A stretch of 60,100 bases of DNA from positions 1 through 60,100 of the forward strand of contig NZ_JBAMMY010000285.1 in NCBI RefSeq assembly GCF_051233685.1, written 5' to 3'. Under the pieces are notes generated by a model that saw only the letters and a list, made by a program, of their open reading frames with translations, was not told where the DNA came from and made no database searches. The translations under genes and the position numbers were made by a program. Of the stretch, positions 40,520-49,930 are shown piece by piece (within the stretch, counting starts at the first letter, position 1; every line of letters starts with the position of its first letter). Source of the DNA: RPRI01 sp051233685 (GTDB taxonomy: Bacteria; Desulfobacterota; Desulfobacteria; Desulfobacterales; RPRI01).

Positions 40520-41389
40520 ATGAATATATTTAATGACTTAATGATAAGACTTGTAAAAGCATTTGATGTTCCGGATATAAATATTCCGGTTGCCGGAGTA
40601 AGAATATTTAAAAAACATGAAAACATTCCGGAAGAAATTATGAAATATCAGCCCGATGGAATTGCCATAACTTCCTGTCATTCAATCAGGACCACAATGA
40701 TGGGGGATGCCGTATATCTGACAGTTCAGAGCATAGGCTGTATTGCTGCCGCAATTAGTCTTGGTTTAGTTGATAAGTATCAATCTTCTCCTTTAAAAGG
40801 ACAGAGAGAATATATTGAAATCATGAAAAGAAGCAGCGGTAAAGGAGATTCTTTTATCCCGCCGTCGCCGCTTGAGTTTGCCGATGGTACGGTTTATGCG
40901 TTTAAGGATTCAAAAAAAGATCATTTTGCTTTATTCGGCAAAGATGATTCGGGAAGATACGTAACAAAAAGCATAGCCCGCAAGGCCTTATCCGATATGC
41001 TGTCTTTACAACCGCCAACTACTCAGGGAGTATTCTATTTTTCTCCTGATTTCGAAGAGATAGAAATTATCCCCGATGTAGTAATACTATCATTACGGCC
41101 TGTTGAGCTATGCAGACTGATACAAGGCTACCAGTATTTAACCGGAAACCGGGTTAAGGCGAATGTTGGAGGACTTCGGGCCGGATGCTCCGATTTAATT
41201 GTAAGGCCATATTTGTTGAAAGAAATTAACTTCTCTCCATATTGTTTGGGCGCAAGGCTTATTGCGAAATTTGAGGGCGACAGGTTAGGAATGGGGTTTC
41301 CTTTTTCACTTCTTGAAATTATAGTAAAAGGAACGGAAGCATCAAAAACCGGATTTCCGTTTCCCGAATATCCCGACGCCTGTTTATAG
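40520..41389 (+). CDS. DUF169-family protein
   Basis: 289 residues of the DUF169 (ArCR) family. Recognisable parts are the N-terminal PVAGVRIF substrate-like start, the MKYQPDGIAITSCHSIRTTMMGDAVYLT block with a Cys, LYGFSPD-like GVFYFSPDFEEIEIIPDVVI, and GLRAGCSDLIVRPYLL plus FSPYCLGARLI with conserved cysteines. DUF169 proteins occur widely in anaerobes and may bind a metal or cluster; no reaction is known. Remnants of oxidative or nitrosative stress genes lie on both sides. Confidence 0.82.
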   Translation: MNIFNDLMIRLVKAFDVPDINIPVAGVRIFKKHENIPEEIMKYQPDGIAITSCHSIRTTMMGDAVYLTVQSIGCIAAAISLGLVDKYQSSPLKGQREYIEIMKRSSGKGDSFIPPSPLEFADGTVYAFKDSKKDHFALFGKDDSGRYVTKSIARKALSDMLSLQPPTTQGVFYFSPDFEEIEIIPDVVILSLRPVELCRLIQGYQYLTGNRVKANVGGLRAGCSDLIVRPYLLKEINFSPYCLGARLIAKFEGDRLGMGFPFSLLEIIVKGTEASKTGFPFPEYPDACL

Positions 41390-41421
41390 CTCAGCTGTTT
41401 ATAAAAACACTTGCCAAGAAC

Positions 41422-41592
41422 ATTTTACATAGGCTTTCTTATTCCGGGACGGAATTGGAACCTGTATTTCCGGATAGAACCATAGGTTTCCATTATTGGA
41501 AGCATCACAAAAGCTATGCAGATAAGTTCAGCAAGCTTATAGCACAGGAACGGAATATGACAATCAATCATCAGAAAAAATCATTACCCTGA
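41422..41592 (+). pseudogene. Remnant of Fe/Mn superoxide dismutase N-terminus
   Basis: A plus-strand frame reads HRLSYSGTELEPVFPDRTIG then FHYWKHHKSYADKFSKLI and stops at 41590. This is the start of a Fe/Mn SOD (L-P-Y-x2-x-ALEPxIS...FHYGKHHxxYVxxLN), including the first metal-ligand His. There is no start with ribosome-binding site, and the remaining about 150 residues are gone. It lies 33 bases after the DUF169 gene on the same strand. Confidence 0.65.
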
Positions 41593-41696
41593 CAGCGGGA
41601 CAAACGGATAATTCTGTAATCGCCGATATTTTCCCTACCAGCTTATAAACTTACCAACTGACGGGCTATCTTTTCCTTGTACCTGCAACATAAATC

Positions 41697-42551
41697 TTAG
41701 TTGCTGCCTTTCTGTACTTTCTTAAGCTCTTTATCTATAGCCTTTATGAATTCTGTCATTGACAGGTTTTTAAGCAGTTTCCCGTTTATAAAAACCGAAG
41801 GAGTACCTCTGACATCCGCATTGATTCCTTCAATAGTATCTTTTTTGACTTTTTGTATGGTCTGTGGATCATGCATCTTTTTATCAAATTCCTGCTTATT
41901 TAATCCTGCCATCTTTATTATCTCTTCAAGTTTTTTGTCATTTAGCTGATTATAGTTTTTAAACAGAAGATCATGGAATTCCCAGAATTTTCCCTGGCTT
42001 TCAGCTGCCAGCGCTGCTATTGCAGCATTCATCGCATATCTATGGCTTTGAAGAGGAAAGTTTTTGAAAACCAATTTAACTTCTTTAGGATATTTCTTGA
42101 GAACCTGGTCGAGTACCGGCACAAGCTGTGCGCAGTATGGGCATTCAAAATCGGTAAAAAGCACCAAAACAACCGGTGCATTCGAAGGCCCTTTAAAAGG
42201 TGAACCGGCTGTACTGATTTTGTATGTGAAATCAAGTTCAATTATCTCAACGGTTTTGTTTTTACTGCTGCCAAGAAAAAGAAGATTATCTCTTGGTCCT
42301 ACCCTGATTTGATTAAATTGATTTCCAACCTGAATTTTTTCTTTCAAGCTGCCGTCTTTCGAAAAACAAAGGATCTCGCCTTTATCATTTAATACGAAAA
42401 TCCACTTGTCATACAAAGAAACAGCAATGTCTATTGGCGTTGTATCCATCTGCAGCCGGCTTTGAACGCTCCATTCAACTTCAGCAAAAGAGGGTGAAAC
42501 AACAGCGAAAACAGATATTGTTATAACAAGCATCAAAATTTTATATTTCAT
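41697..42551 (-). CDS. Periplasmic DsbA-like thiol oxidoreductase with N-terminal strand-rich domain
   Basis: About 284 residues from the ATG at 42551, which gives a clean signal peptide (MKYKILMLVITISVFAVVSP). Residues about 25-115 form a strand-rich segment like one or two propeller blades (WIFVLNDKGEILCFSKDG). The DsbA/thioredoxin fold follows with FTDFECPYCAQLVP (CPYC) and the cis-Pro motif GTPSVFINGK. A CPYC pair with VKOR in the same genome suggests disulfide formation or isomerisation in the periplasm. An upstream in-frame start at 42590 would put 13 residues before the signal peptide. Confidence 0.85.
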   Translation of the reverse strand: MKYKILMLVITISVFAVVSPSFAEVEWSVQSRLQMDTTPIDIAVSLYDKWIFVLNDKGEILCFSKDGSLKEKIQVGNQFNQIRVGPRDNLLFLGSSKNKTVEIIELDFTYKISTAGSPFKGPSNAPVVLVLFTDFECPYCAQLVPVLDQVLKKYPKEVKLVFKNFPLQSHRYAMNAAIAALAAESQGKFWEFHDLLFKNYNQLNDKKLEEIIKMAGLNKQEFDKKMHDPQTIQKVKKDTIEGINADVRGTPSVFINGKLLKNLSMTEFIKAIDKELKKVQKGSN

Positions 42552-42915
42552 AAAAGGCTCCTGTTTATATTTGATTTGGTATGTCCACAACTATCGCTAT
42601 TATTTAAGAATACTAAATAATAGCCTATTATATGTCAAGGAATATGTTGTTAAAGTTCAGCGCTTTTATAGCTCAGTTATAATTTTTGATATAAAAAGTT
42701 TAGGTTTTATTGCTTCTATATTATCTCCCGAAAACGGTGCATTATTTTTTTCACTTTGCAGGTTTCATAAGAAACTATATTATTTTACCACTGAAGGAAG
42801 TTTTGTTGTATTATATATATTATATTTCCCTTTCTCCTAAATAATTGGGAGTAAAACCATCAATATAAATAGATAGTTACAATACTATCCACAAGAGAAG
42901 ATAAGGAGGCATATA
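42552..42915. other. Divergent intergenic region
   Basis: 364 AT-rich bases between the DsbA-like and ferritin-like genes. An open frame on the plus strand (42571-42840) lacks a ribosome-binding site and has random-looking composition, so I do not count it as a gene. Divergent promoters must lie here. Confidence 0.4.
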
Positions 42916-43401
42916 GTGAAAATATTTGAACTCGCAAAGCAGGTAGAAAAAAACGGAGAAAAATTTTATTTGGATTTAGCCATAAAAACCACTGATATCG
43001 GATTAAAAAATATTTTCACCTTGCTGGCACAGGATGAAAAAAAACACTATGCAGTTTTAGAAAGTATGGAACAAGAAAACGATTTTGAATTAACCGATAC
43101 AAATATTTTAAAAGAAGCCAAAGAAATTTTCCAAAACATAAAGGACAGGGCAGTACAAATTAATGGCAGTACTTCTCATCAGGAAGTATATGAGGTTGCC
43201 TTAAAAAATGAAGAAAAAAGTATCGAAATCTATGGGCAACTGCTTGGGAGTACTATCTTTGAGAACCGTAGAGAAGTTATCATAAAAATAATTGAAGAAG
43301 AAAAAAAACATAAATATCTTATAGAACAGTTGATTGAATTTATAAGAAGACCGGAGTTCTGGCTGGAAAATGCCGAATTTAACCATCTGGATGAATATTG
43401 A
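42916..43401 (+). CDS. Ferritin-like diiron-carboxylate protein
   Basis: 161 residues from a GTG preceded by AAGGAGG. Four-helix ferritin-like pattern: FELAKQVEKNGEKFYLDLA, LLAQDEKKHYAVLESM, EVYEVALKNEEKSIEIYGQ and IIEEEKKHKYLIEQLIEF supply the E...ExxH ligands twice, as in rubrerythrin-like (COG1633) proteins. No rubredoxin domain is attached. It may detoxify peroxide or handle iron. Monocistronic and divergent from the DsbA-like gene. Confidence 0.83.
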   Translation: MKIFELAKQVEKNGEKFYLDLAIKTTDIGLKNIFTLLAQDEKKHYAVLESMEQENDFELTDTNILKEAKEIFQNIKDRAVQINGSTSHQEVYEVALKNEEKSIEIYGQLLGSTIFENRREVIIKIIEEEKKHKYLIEQLIEFIRRPEFWLENAEFNHLDEY

Positions 43402-43526
43402 GCTAATACGGCAGGCAAAGCTCCCCGTTATTTAGTGCTGTTATTGTAAAAAATATCTTTATTCGATTTCAAAGAATCAATATCAGTAATAAATAACGAG
43501 GAGACTAAAAAGCTATTACCCTGTTA

Positions 43527-44292
43527 TCAACCGGGAGGAAGACCGGGAAGCATAGTGCTGCCAATTCCGCCATCAACACAGAAGGTGGCTCCGGTAGCAT
43601 ACTTGAATCATCTGATGCCAAGAAAACTATAATACCATTATAATCTTTTGGATCTGCAAGTCTTTTAATCGGAACCGCTTGTCCCATAAAAGCCATCACT
43701 TCGGGAGGCATTGCTGACTTGGCATGTTCAGTCAAAGTCAAACCCGGTGCAATACAATTAACATTTATTCCTGCGGGGCTAATTCCGTAGCCATTTCTCT
43801 GGTCAGAGCTATAACTGCGCCTTTTACCGCTGTATACGGAGCAGTAAGAGGAATACCAAGAATACCTTGAGTTGATGCAATATTGATTATCTTGCCATAG
43901 CCCTTCTTTACCATTTCTCTTGCAACAATCTGGCTGCAAAGAAATGTACCGTACAATCCGACTTCAAGAGTTTTGTTCCAAAGTTCATCAGTACATTCCA
44001 AAAAAGGAGAGAAAGGATAAACAGCTGCGTTATTTACAAGAATATCAATTTTCCCCAATTCAGCTATAGCCTTGTCAACTGCTGCCTGGATATCAGCCCT
44101 TTTCGAAATGTCTGCTTTTATAGTCATACATTTACGGCCTGCTGCCTTAACAGCAGTGCTAACTTCATTCATATTATCGGCAACATCGATTACTACGATA
44201 TCAGCACCTTCATTAGCCATTGTGACAGACATTTCCCTGCCTATACCAACAGCCCCACCGGTTACAATGGCAACTTTGTCTTTTAATCTCAT
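43527..44292 (-). pseudogene. Short-chain dehydrogenase/reductase with two frameshifts
   Basis: The first 175 codons are an ordinary SDR: VAIVTGGAVGIGRE cofactor motif, VIDVADNM, ILVNNAAVYPF, the catalytic Ser and YTAVK (YxxxK). A frameshift at a C4 run (about 43774-43777) moves it to a frame reading AGINVNCIAPG. A second near 43606 moves it to ATGATFCVDGGIGSTMLPGL, the normal SDR ending. Removing both gives a full-length 255-residue protein. It was probably downstream of the small protein and the FAD enzyme in one operon. Both neighbours' decay argues for genuine loss. Confidence 0.8.
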
Positions 44293-44351
44293 ACACTCCT
44301 CCTTTTTATCTATATAAAGAAATAGTTAAATATTTTTAAAAATAGACCCGG

Positions 44352-44582
44352 TTATTTTTTATCTTTATTTTTTGCTAAAAAGCCCTTAACCATCATTACC
44401 GGCACATAACTTATTACTGGCCAGGATAACAGGCTTAAAGAATCCCATAGATCTTTAGGTTTACAATATACGGAAGTTACCATTGCACCCATCATTCTTC
44501 CCTTAACGACTATGTTATCCCCATCACGAGCGATAGGCATAGTGTCCATCATTTCAACTCCCTCTTTACTGTACATCTTCAT
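44352..44582 (-). CDS. Small conserved-looking protein of the decayed cluster
   Basis: 76 residues, starting MKMYSKEGVEMMDTMPIARD with DNIVVKGRMMGAMVTSVYC and a Lys-rich end. A GGGAG sequence lies 9 bases before the ATG. I do not recognise it. It lies between the broken SDR and FAD-oxidoreductase genes on the same strand, so it probably belonged to the same pathway; unlike them it has no visible lesion. Confidence 0.5.
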   Translation of the reverse strand: MKMYSKEGVEMMDTMPIARDGDNIVVKGRMMGAMVTSVYCKPKDLWDSLSLLSWPVISYVPVMMVKGFLAKNKDKK

Positions 44583-44669
44583 GACTGTTCTACTCCCTAT
44601 TAAGGCCGGTTAAAAAGGCCTGTAAGCCTGTATGTAAAAATGCATTACGGCTATATACCAATAATATAT

Positions 44670-44700
44670 GCCATGCAGGAAATATTATTTCCCGCATGGC
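44670..44700 (-). terminator. Hairpin after the FAD-oxidoreductase pseudogene
   Basis: A 14-bp stem (GCCATGCGGGAAAT with ATTTCCTGCATGGC, one G.U on the minus strand) lies 40 bases after the FAD-gene stop. Only ATATATTATT follows, so it is a hairpin or weak terminator, perhaps protecting mRNA ends within the cluster. Confidence 0.5.
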
Positions 44701-44739
44701 TTGTTTAAAGTTTGATGCGGATTTTAACAAACCGCATAT

Positions 44740-46327
44740 TTAAGATTTCTTTGCTGCTACCTTCTCAAAATCAATTCCAAGATATTCCATTACCGCCTGA
44801 ACTGCTGCACGACCGCCGCCGATAACTCCGGTTCCGGGGTGTCCGCTGGCGCTGCTCAGATACAGTTTCTTCAAAGGCATTCTGTAGTTCCAGCCCGGAA
44901 GAGGACGGTTGCCGGCAGACTGCCAGTTAAACTGGCCGATATGTCCGATGTCTGCGCGAACATATGCAGGATTGTGTGTCTCAAAATCAAGAGGCGTCCA
45001 GAAAGATCTTCCCAGAATATTATCATCACCCATGTTTGATGTTCTTTCGCGGAAATGTCCGAGAATGCCGTCTGCTACTTCCTGACACTTTTCTTTCCAG
45101 GCCTAGGCTCCGCCGTCAGCAAGATCATAAGGACAGAAACCATAAAGATAAAGTGTATGCTTGCCGGCGGGAGCTCTTGTCTTATCCCATTTGCTGTATG
45201 TGATGGCAAGATAAAGATCGTCTCTGGGATGACCAAGATCAAGAGCATGAAATGCATTCCAGTATTCTTCCTTATCGCATGTCGAAAACTCAACCCAGAA
45301 AGCATTTTTTACATCTTCGTTATCACATTTGTAGGCAGGAAGCTCATTTAATGCAATGTGCTGATGTATAGGCGCAAAGTTCGCCGGGGACAGATTCTTT
45401 ACATTTTGTGCAAAACCCTCGGGGAGCGCATACCCACCGGTCATGCCGGGAAACATCTGTTTAATGTTCATACCTGATACAACCGCTTTGCCGGCCAGTA
45501 TCTCTTCTCCTGAAGCTAAAATAACACCTGTTGCCTCATCACCGGAGATATTGAACTCTTTTACCGTGCTGTTTAATTTGATGGTTCCGCCATTGGCTTT
45601 TATCATTCTGCCCATGGACTCGCTTAATTCTCCGGAACCGCCTTCGGGAAACATTCCGCCATATTTGTGGGTAAGAGGAATGAATAACGAACAGAGCAAA
45701 ACCGGTGCCTTTTACAAAGGGGTTAATCATAGCTTCAGATGCATATCTGGAAAGAGCTATCTTGATCCTGTCGTTCTCAAATATCTCATCAACAACATCC
45801 CAGGCGCTGATCATCTGTGCTCTTATCAACTGGCGGCCTTCAGGGCTCTGGTCCATCATCGCCATCTGTGCTCCAAAAGGCGGCGGAGGATTGAACATAC
45901 CCATTGTAAGCATGTCAAGCATCCTTATAGACCAATCATGAAACTGCCTGTAAGCATCGGCATCATGCTGGGAAATCTTTGCTATGGACTGACATGTTCT
46001 GTCCAGATCTTTGTGAAGTACGAAAACGGAATCATCATCAAAAACTACTCCGGTCATAATTTCGGGCCTGATGTACTTTAATCCGTATTTTGCCTGCAAT
46101 TCAAGCTCATCCCTTAATACCGGGTTCGGGCAAATAAAGCCATGCCACGTCGAGCATACATCGTATCGTGTTTGAAACCGGGCAGCGTCATCTCTCTGGT
46201 CTGAACTCCGCCGCCAATTTGATCCTGATGCTCTACAACACATACGTTAAGACCAGCTTTTGCAAGATAACATCCGGCCTAATCCATTATGACCTGCACC
46301 TGCTATTATTACATCATACTTTGACAT
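44740..46327 (-). pseudogene. FAD-dependent oxidoreductase (phytoene-dehydrogenase-like), multiply broken
   Basis: Starts MSKYDVIIAGAGHNGL, the FAD-binding start of COG1233 enzymes. Lesions: a 2-base loss near 46281, a 5-base insertion (ACGAT) near 46165, a 1-base frameshift near 45687, and an in-frame TAG at 45103-45105. Between lesions the reading frames join smoothly (GCYLAKAGLNVCVVEH; WHGFICPNPVLRDELELQ; THKYGGMFPEGGSGELSES; WKEKCQEVADGILGHFRERT). The natural stop is at 44740. About 525 residues in the intact ancestor. Substrate unknown. Confidence 0.85.
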
Positions 46328-46440
46328 AATTTTTTCCTCTCCTTTCAGGTTGTTTTTTTCTAACTAAACTGCTGCTTTATTAATATTATGAGAAGATAAA
46401 ACGCTAACCAAAACTTTTGATATAAAGGTTTAGCCCTGGA

Positions 46441-47601
46441 TTATTTCAGATATACTCTTTTCACGCGTTCGGAAATCAATGTAACAATTTCATAGTTTAT
46501 TGTATTTATTAAAGTTGCAATTTCATCAACTGTTACACAAGATCCATTCTGCTTACCAAAAACCACAACTTCATCACCCTGTTTGACTTCCGTTATACTT
46601 CCAACATCAAGCATGGTCAGATCCATGCATACTCGTCCTGCTATCGGAGCTTTTTGTCCATGGACAAGCATGTGTCCGCGTGAAGAAAGAAGCCTGCTGT
46701 AGCCGTCTGCATATCCAACAGGAACTGTAGCAATTGTTGTAGGTGCGGTTGTTTTATAAGTTGCTCCGTAACTGACATTAAAACCGCAGGAAACATTTTT
46801 CACTTGCGTAACTATAGCTTTAAGAGACATGGCGGGTAAAAGAGAAACTCTGTCTTTGTTCACTTCTTCTGATGGGTACAGGCCGTACATTGAAATACCG
46901 GCTCTGACCATATCAAGATGTGTTTTGGGTATATCAATGATTGCTGCGCTGTTCGCTGCATGTTTCAGCTTAAATTCAATACCTTTTAATTTAAGATTGC
47001 TGATAAATTCCATAAATATTTCAAACTGTTTTGTTGTAAAAGATTTATCATAACTATCCGCCATGGAAAAGTGCGTATATATTCCTTCTGCCTCAATGCC
47101 GGAAAGGCTGGCTATTGATTCAACTTCGGCTAAAGCGCTGACTGGCTTTATCCCGTTTTTGTTATAATTTCTGAAACAATCAGGCAATACACCAATTCTT
47201 CCCATACCTGTATCTATCTTAATATGGACTTTGATTTTTTGGTTTTTTGATATTGCAAAAGAAGAAAGAGATTCTGCAAAAGCATAGGAACAGACCGTTT
47301 GAACAAGGTTGTATTTTAAAATGTTTTCATAAGAATCCGGCTGAGTAAAACCAAAAATTAAAATCGGAGCATCAATGTTGTTTTTTCTTAACAGCATTGC
47401 TTCTTCTATACGCGCAACACCTAAATATTCGGCCCCGTTATCAAGAGCACAGCGGGCAACTTCCACAGAACCATGACCGTATGCATTTGCTTTCACGACA
47501 GCCATAAGACGCGAATCTGGATTTATAATACGTCTCAATTCACTCAAATTATGAGCAATTGCTTTAAGATCAATCTCAGCCCAAATAATATTATCCGCCA
47601 A
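46441..47601 (-). CDS. alr: Alanine racemase
   Basis: 386 residues. Catalytic Lys in AVVKANAYGHG (about 38) binds pyridoxal phosphate; the second catalytic base Tyr is in NVSYGATYKT. GIYTHFSMAD, MVRAGISMYGLYPSE and VPVGYADGYSRLL are conserved. It makes D-alanine for peptidoglycan. It lies next to alanine dehydrogenase on the same strand, giving a small alanine-metabolism unit. Confidence 0.96.
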   Translation of the reverse strand: MADNIIWAEIDLKAIAHNLSELRRIINPDSRLMAVVKANAYGHGSVEVARCALDNGAEYLGVARIEEAMLLRKNNIDAPILIFGFTQPDSYENILKYNLVQTVCSYAFAESLSSFAISKNQKIKVHIKIDTGMGRIGVLPDCFRNYNKNGIKPVSALAEVESIASLSGIEAEGIYTHFSMADSYDKSFTTKQFEIFMEFISNLKLKGIEFKLKHAANSAAIIDIPKTHLDMVRAGISMYGLYPSEEVNKDRVSLLPAMSLKAIVTQVKNVSCGFNVSYGATYKTTAPTTIATVPVGYADGYSRLLSSRGHMLVHGQKAPIAGRVCMDLTMLDVGSITEVKQGDEVVVFGKQNGSCVTVDEIATLINTINYEIVTLISERVKRVYLK

Positions 47602-47635
47602 TATAACCTCTTAATCTTTGAGTAATATAAAATAT

Positions 47636-48745
47636 CTACAGTTCGGAATATTTCAGACCGAATGCATCCGCCACTGCCTTGCAGGTTACCTTTCCGGAAA
47701 CCACATTTGCACCGGATCTTATTTCATTATTTTCTTTGAATGCTCTTTTCCACCCTTTATTTGCAATCTTTATAGCATATGGAAGCGTTGCGTTTGTCAA
47801 TGCAAGTGTTGATGTTTTCGGCACGGCGCCCGGCATATTTGAAACACAATAATGAACTATGCCGTCAACAATATAAATTGGGTTGCTATGCGTAGTGGGT
47901 TTTGAAGTTTCAAAACACCCCCCCTGATCAACAGCCACATCAACTAAAACAGAGCCCTTTTTCATGGTCGCCAGCATTTCCCTTGTTACCAGCTTAGGCG
48001 CTTTTGCTCCGGGAATAAGAACAGAGCCGATTACCACATCTGCTTCTTTAACCAGTTTACGTATGATTGCAGGAGTAGACATAATCAGAAAACAATTTTT
48101 TGGCATGACATCACTAAGATAACGGAGACGATCCAGATTTCTGTCAAGCAGATACACTTTTGCTCCTATTCCACACGCCATTTTAGCAGCATTGGTTCCT
48201 GCAACCCCGGCTCCGATTATAAGAACCGTTCCGGGATCAACCCCCGGAACACCACCCAGAAGAACCCCTTGACCACCATTTTCCATTTCAAGATATTTGG
48301 CTCCCTGCTGAATCGCCATTCTTCCTGCCACTTCACTCATAGGAGTAAGCAAGGGAAGCGATCCATCGGACTTCTGTATAGTTTCATAGGCAATATTTAC
48401 AGAGCGTTTTTTAATAAGAACTTTTGTCAGTTCTTCCGAAGCAGCGAGATGAAGATAAGTAAAAATTATCTGATTTTTTTTTATCAGATCATATTCAGCC
48501 GGCATGGGTTCTTTCACATGCATAATCATATCTGAGCGATTAAAAATCTCATCAGGTGTTTCAACTATTTGAGCCCCTGCTTTTATATAAGCCGCATCTT
48601 TAAAACCGCTCTCAATTCCGGCTCCTTTTTCAATAAGAACATCATGCCCGTTTTGCTTCATCAATTCCACTCCGGCAGGAGTCATCGCCACACGGTGCTC
48701 TTCTTCCTTTATTTCCCCTGGTATGCCCCGACTATCATATTTCAT
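47636..48745 (-). CDS. ald: Alanine dehydrogenase
   Basis: 369 residues. GIPGEIKEEEHRVAMTPAGV, HVKEPMP with substrate Lys, YLHLA with catalytic His, the NAD-binding IGAGVAGTNAAKMACGIGA and DVAVDQGGCFETSKPTTHSNP with catalytic Asp are present. It interconverts L-alanine and pyruvate plus ammonia with NAD. It overlaps the end of the acyltransferase gene by 11 bases and precedes alr by 34 bases. Confidence 0.95.
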   Translation of the reverse strand: MKYDSRGIPGEIKEEEHRVAMTPAGVELMKQNGHDVLIEKGAGIESGFKDAAYIKAGAQIVETPDEIFNRSDMIMHVKEPMPAEYDLIKKNQIIFTYLHLAASEELTKVLIKKRSVNIAYETIQKSDGSLPLLTPMSEVAGRMAIQQGAKYLEMENGGQGVLLGGVPGVDPGTVLIIGAGVAGTNAAKMACGIGAKVYLLDRNLDRLRYLSDVMPKNCFLIMSTPAIIRKLVKEADVVIGSVLIPGAKAPKLVTREMLATMKKGSVLVDVAVDQGGCFETSKPTTHSNPIYIVDGIVHYCVSNMPGAVPKTSTLALTNATLPYAIKIANKGWKRAFKENNEIRSGANVVSGKVTCKAVADAFGLKYSEL

Positions 48746-49694
48746 CCTTACCTTTTGTCTGTTTTAATATTGTTTTTTCTCTTATTCGTCTATGTCTGGA
48801 CTGATATTCAGGATATATTTCGCGATGAAACTTTTTCCATCTTTTGTGCATCCAAAGCCATTGATCCGGATATTCTCTTATTATCTTTTCGACTACATCG
48901 TTTATAGCCTGGGTATTGGTTATCAAATCATCGCGTAAACTTTTTGTTCTCGTTATTTTTACCGGAGGTTCAAAAATTATTCCAAGTTGATTATTTTTTT
49001 CTCTGATACAAAAAGCAGGAATAACCGGGCTGTTACACCTTATAGCGACCATTGCGGCAGCTGGAGTTGCTGTTACTTTTTTGCCGAAAAAATTAATTAC
49101 TACGCCTTCAGAAGCTGTTGTATTCTGGTCGATAAGGATTGCCAGGATATTACCGCTTCGTACAGTCCGGGTCATTTCAGGTAAAGCCCCTTCCTTATTT
49201 ATTATTGAATTTCCAAAGCGGGTTCTCATTTTTAATGCTACTTTATTGATAATCGCAGAGTCTATCTTTCTTGCAACAGATACCACTGATTTTCCGTAAT
49301 AACAGGGAACAAATAAAGCAGCTGACTCCCAGTTGCCTATATGGGCGGAAGCCAGTACAACCCCATTCGACCCGTCAATAGCTTTGCGCAAATACTCTTC
49401 ACCTCTTATTATATGTATATTCGAAAGGATATTTTTCTTTTTCAGAAAATACATCTGTATAATTTCAAAAACAGTGATTCCGAAATTCTGAAAAACCTGC
49501 TTTGAAATTGTTCTTATCTTTTCATCTTTCCATTCAGGATATATAAACTTTAAATTTCTCTTTACCGTTCGCCTGTGCGACACATCGAAATAATATAATA
49601 CAGCTCCGAGAATTTTGCCGAGAACATGTACAAGAATCTTGACTATTGCTCCGGTAAAAGGTTTTTTTATATTTTTTATCTTATCTTTTTTCAT
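48735..49694 (-). CDS. Lipid A acyltransferase (LpxL/HtrB family)
   Basis: 319 residues. An N-terminal hydrophobic segment (IVKILVHVLGKILGAVLYYF) anchors it to the inner membrane. The catalytic HX4D/E motif is SAHIGNWESA, followed by the VARKIDS and IDQN conserved blocks and the C-terminal QWLWMHKRWKK. It adds secondary acyl chains to KDO-lipid A. Located beside the core glycosyltransferase/kinase pair, so an LPS role is likely. Confidence 0.9.
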   Translation of the reverse strand: MKKDKIKNIKKPFTGAIVKILVHVLGKILGAVLYYFDVSHRRTVKRNLKFIYPEWKDEKIRTISKQVFQNFGITVFEIIQMYFLKKKNILSNIHIIRGEEYLRKAIDGSNGVVLASAHIGNWESAALFVPCYYGKSVVSVARKIDSAIINKVALKMRTRFGNSIINKEGALPEMTRTVRSGNILAILIDQNTTASEGVVINFFGKKVTATPAAAMVAIRCNSPVIPAFCIREKNNQLGIIFEPPVKITRTKSLRDDLITNTQAINDVVEKIIREYPDQWLWMHKRWKKFHREIYPEYQSRHRRIREKTILKQTKGKDEI

Positions 49695-49930
49695 TCAATA
49701 TTTTTTAAAGAATCATCATCAGGCATGAATTATTGCGTTTTAATTGATCGCCAATATACTTTATTTCCATTAAAATGTATATATTCCATTAAAATGTTGA
49801 CATATAATCGCTGCCTTTAGTAATCATTAAATAATATTCTAATCAGAAAAACGGGTTGTTATCAATATAGAAGTATCTATTGATATTCAATCTAACAAAA
49901 AATTTTTTGAAGGACAACCAATTATAAGAT

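Noticed and set aside
42571..42840. Plus-strand 89-codon open frame between DsbA-like and ferritin-like genes
   Set aside because: It starts inside the DsbA-like upstream region without a ribosome-binding site and looks like translated AT-rich spacer.
45103..45105. In-frame TAG as a pyrrolysine codon
   Set aside because: The same gene carries three independent frameshifts, so a nonsense mutation in a decayed gene is far simpler.
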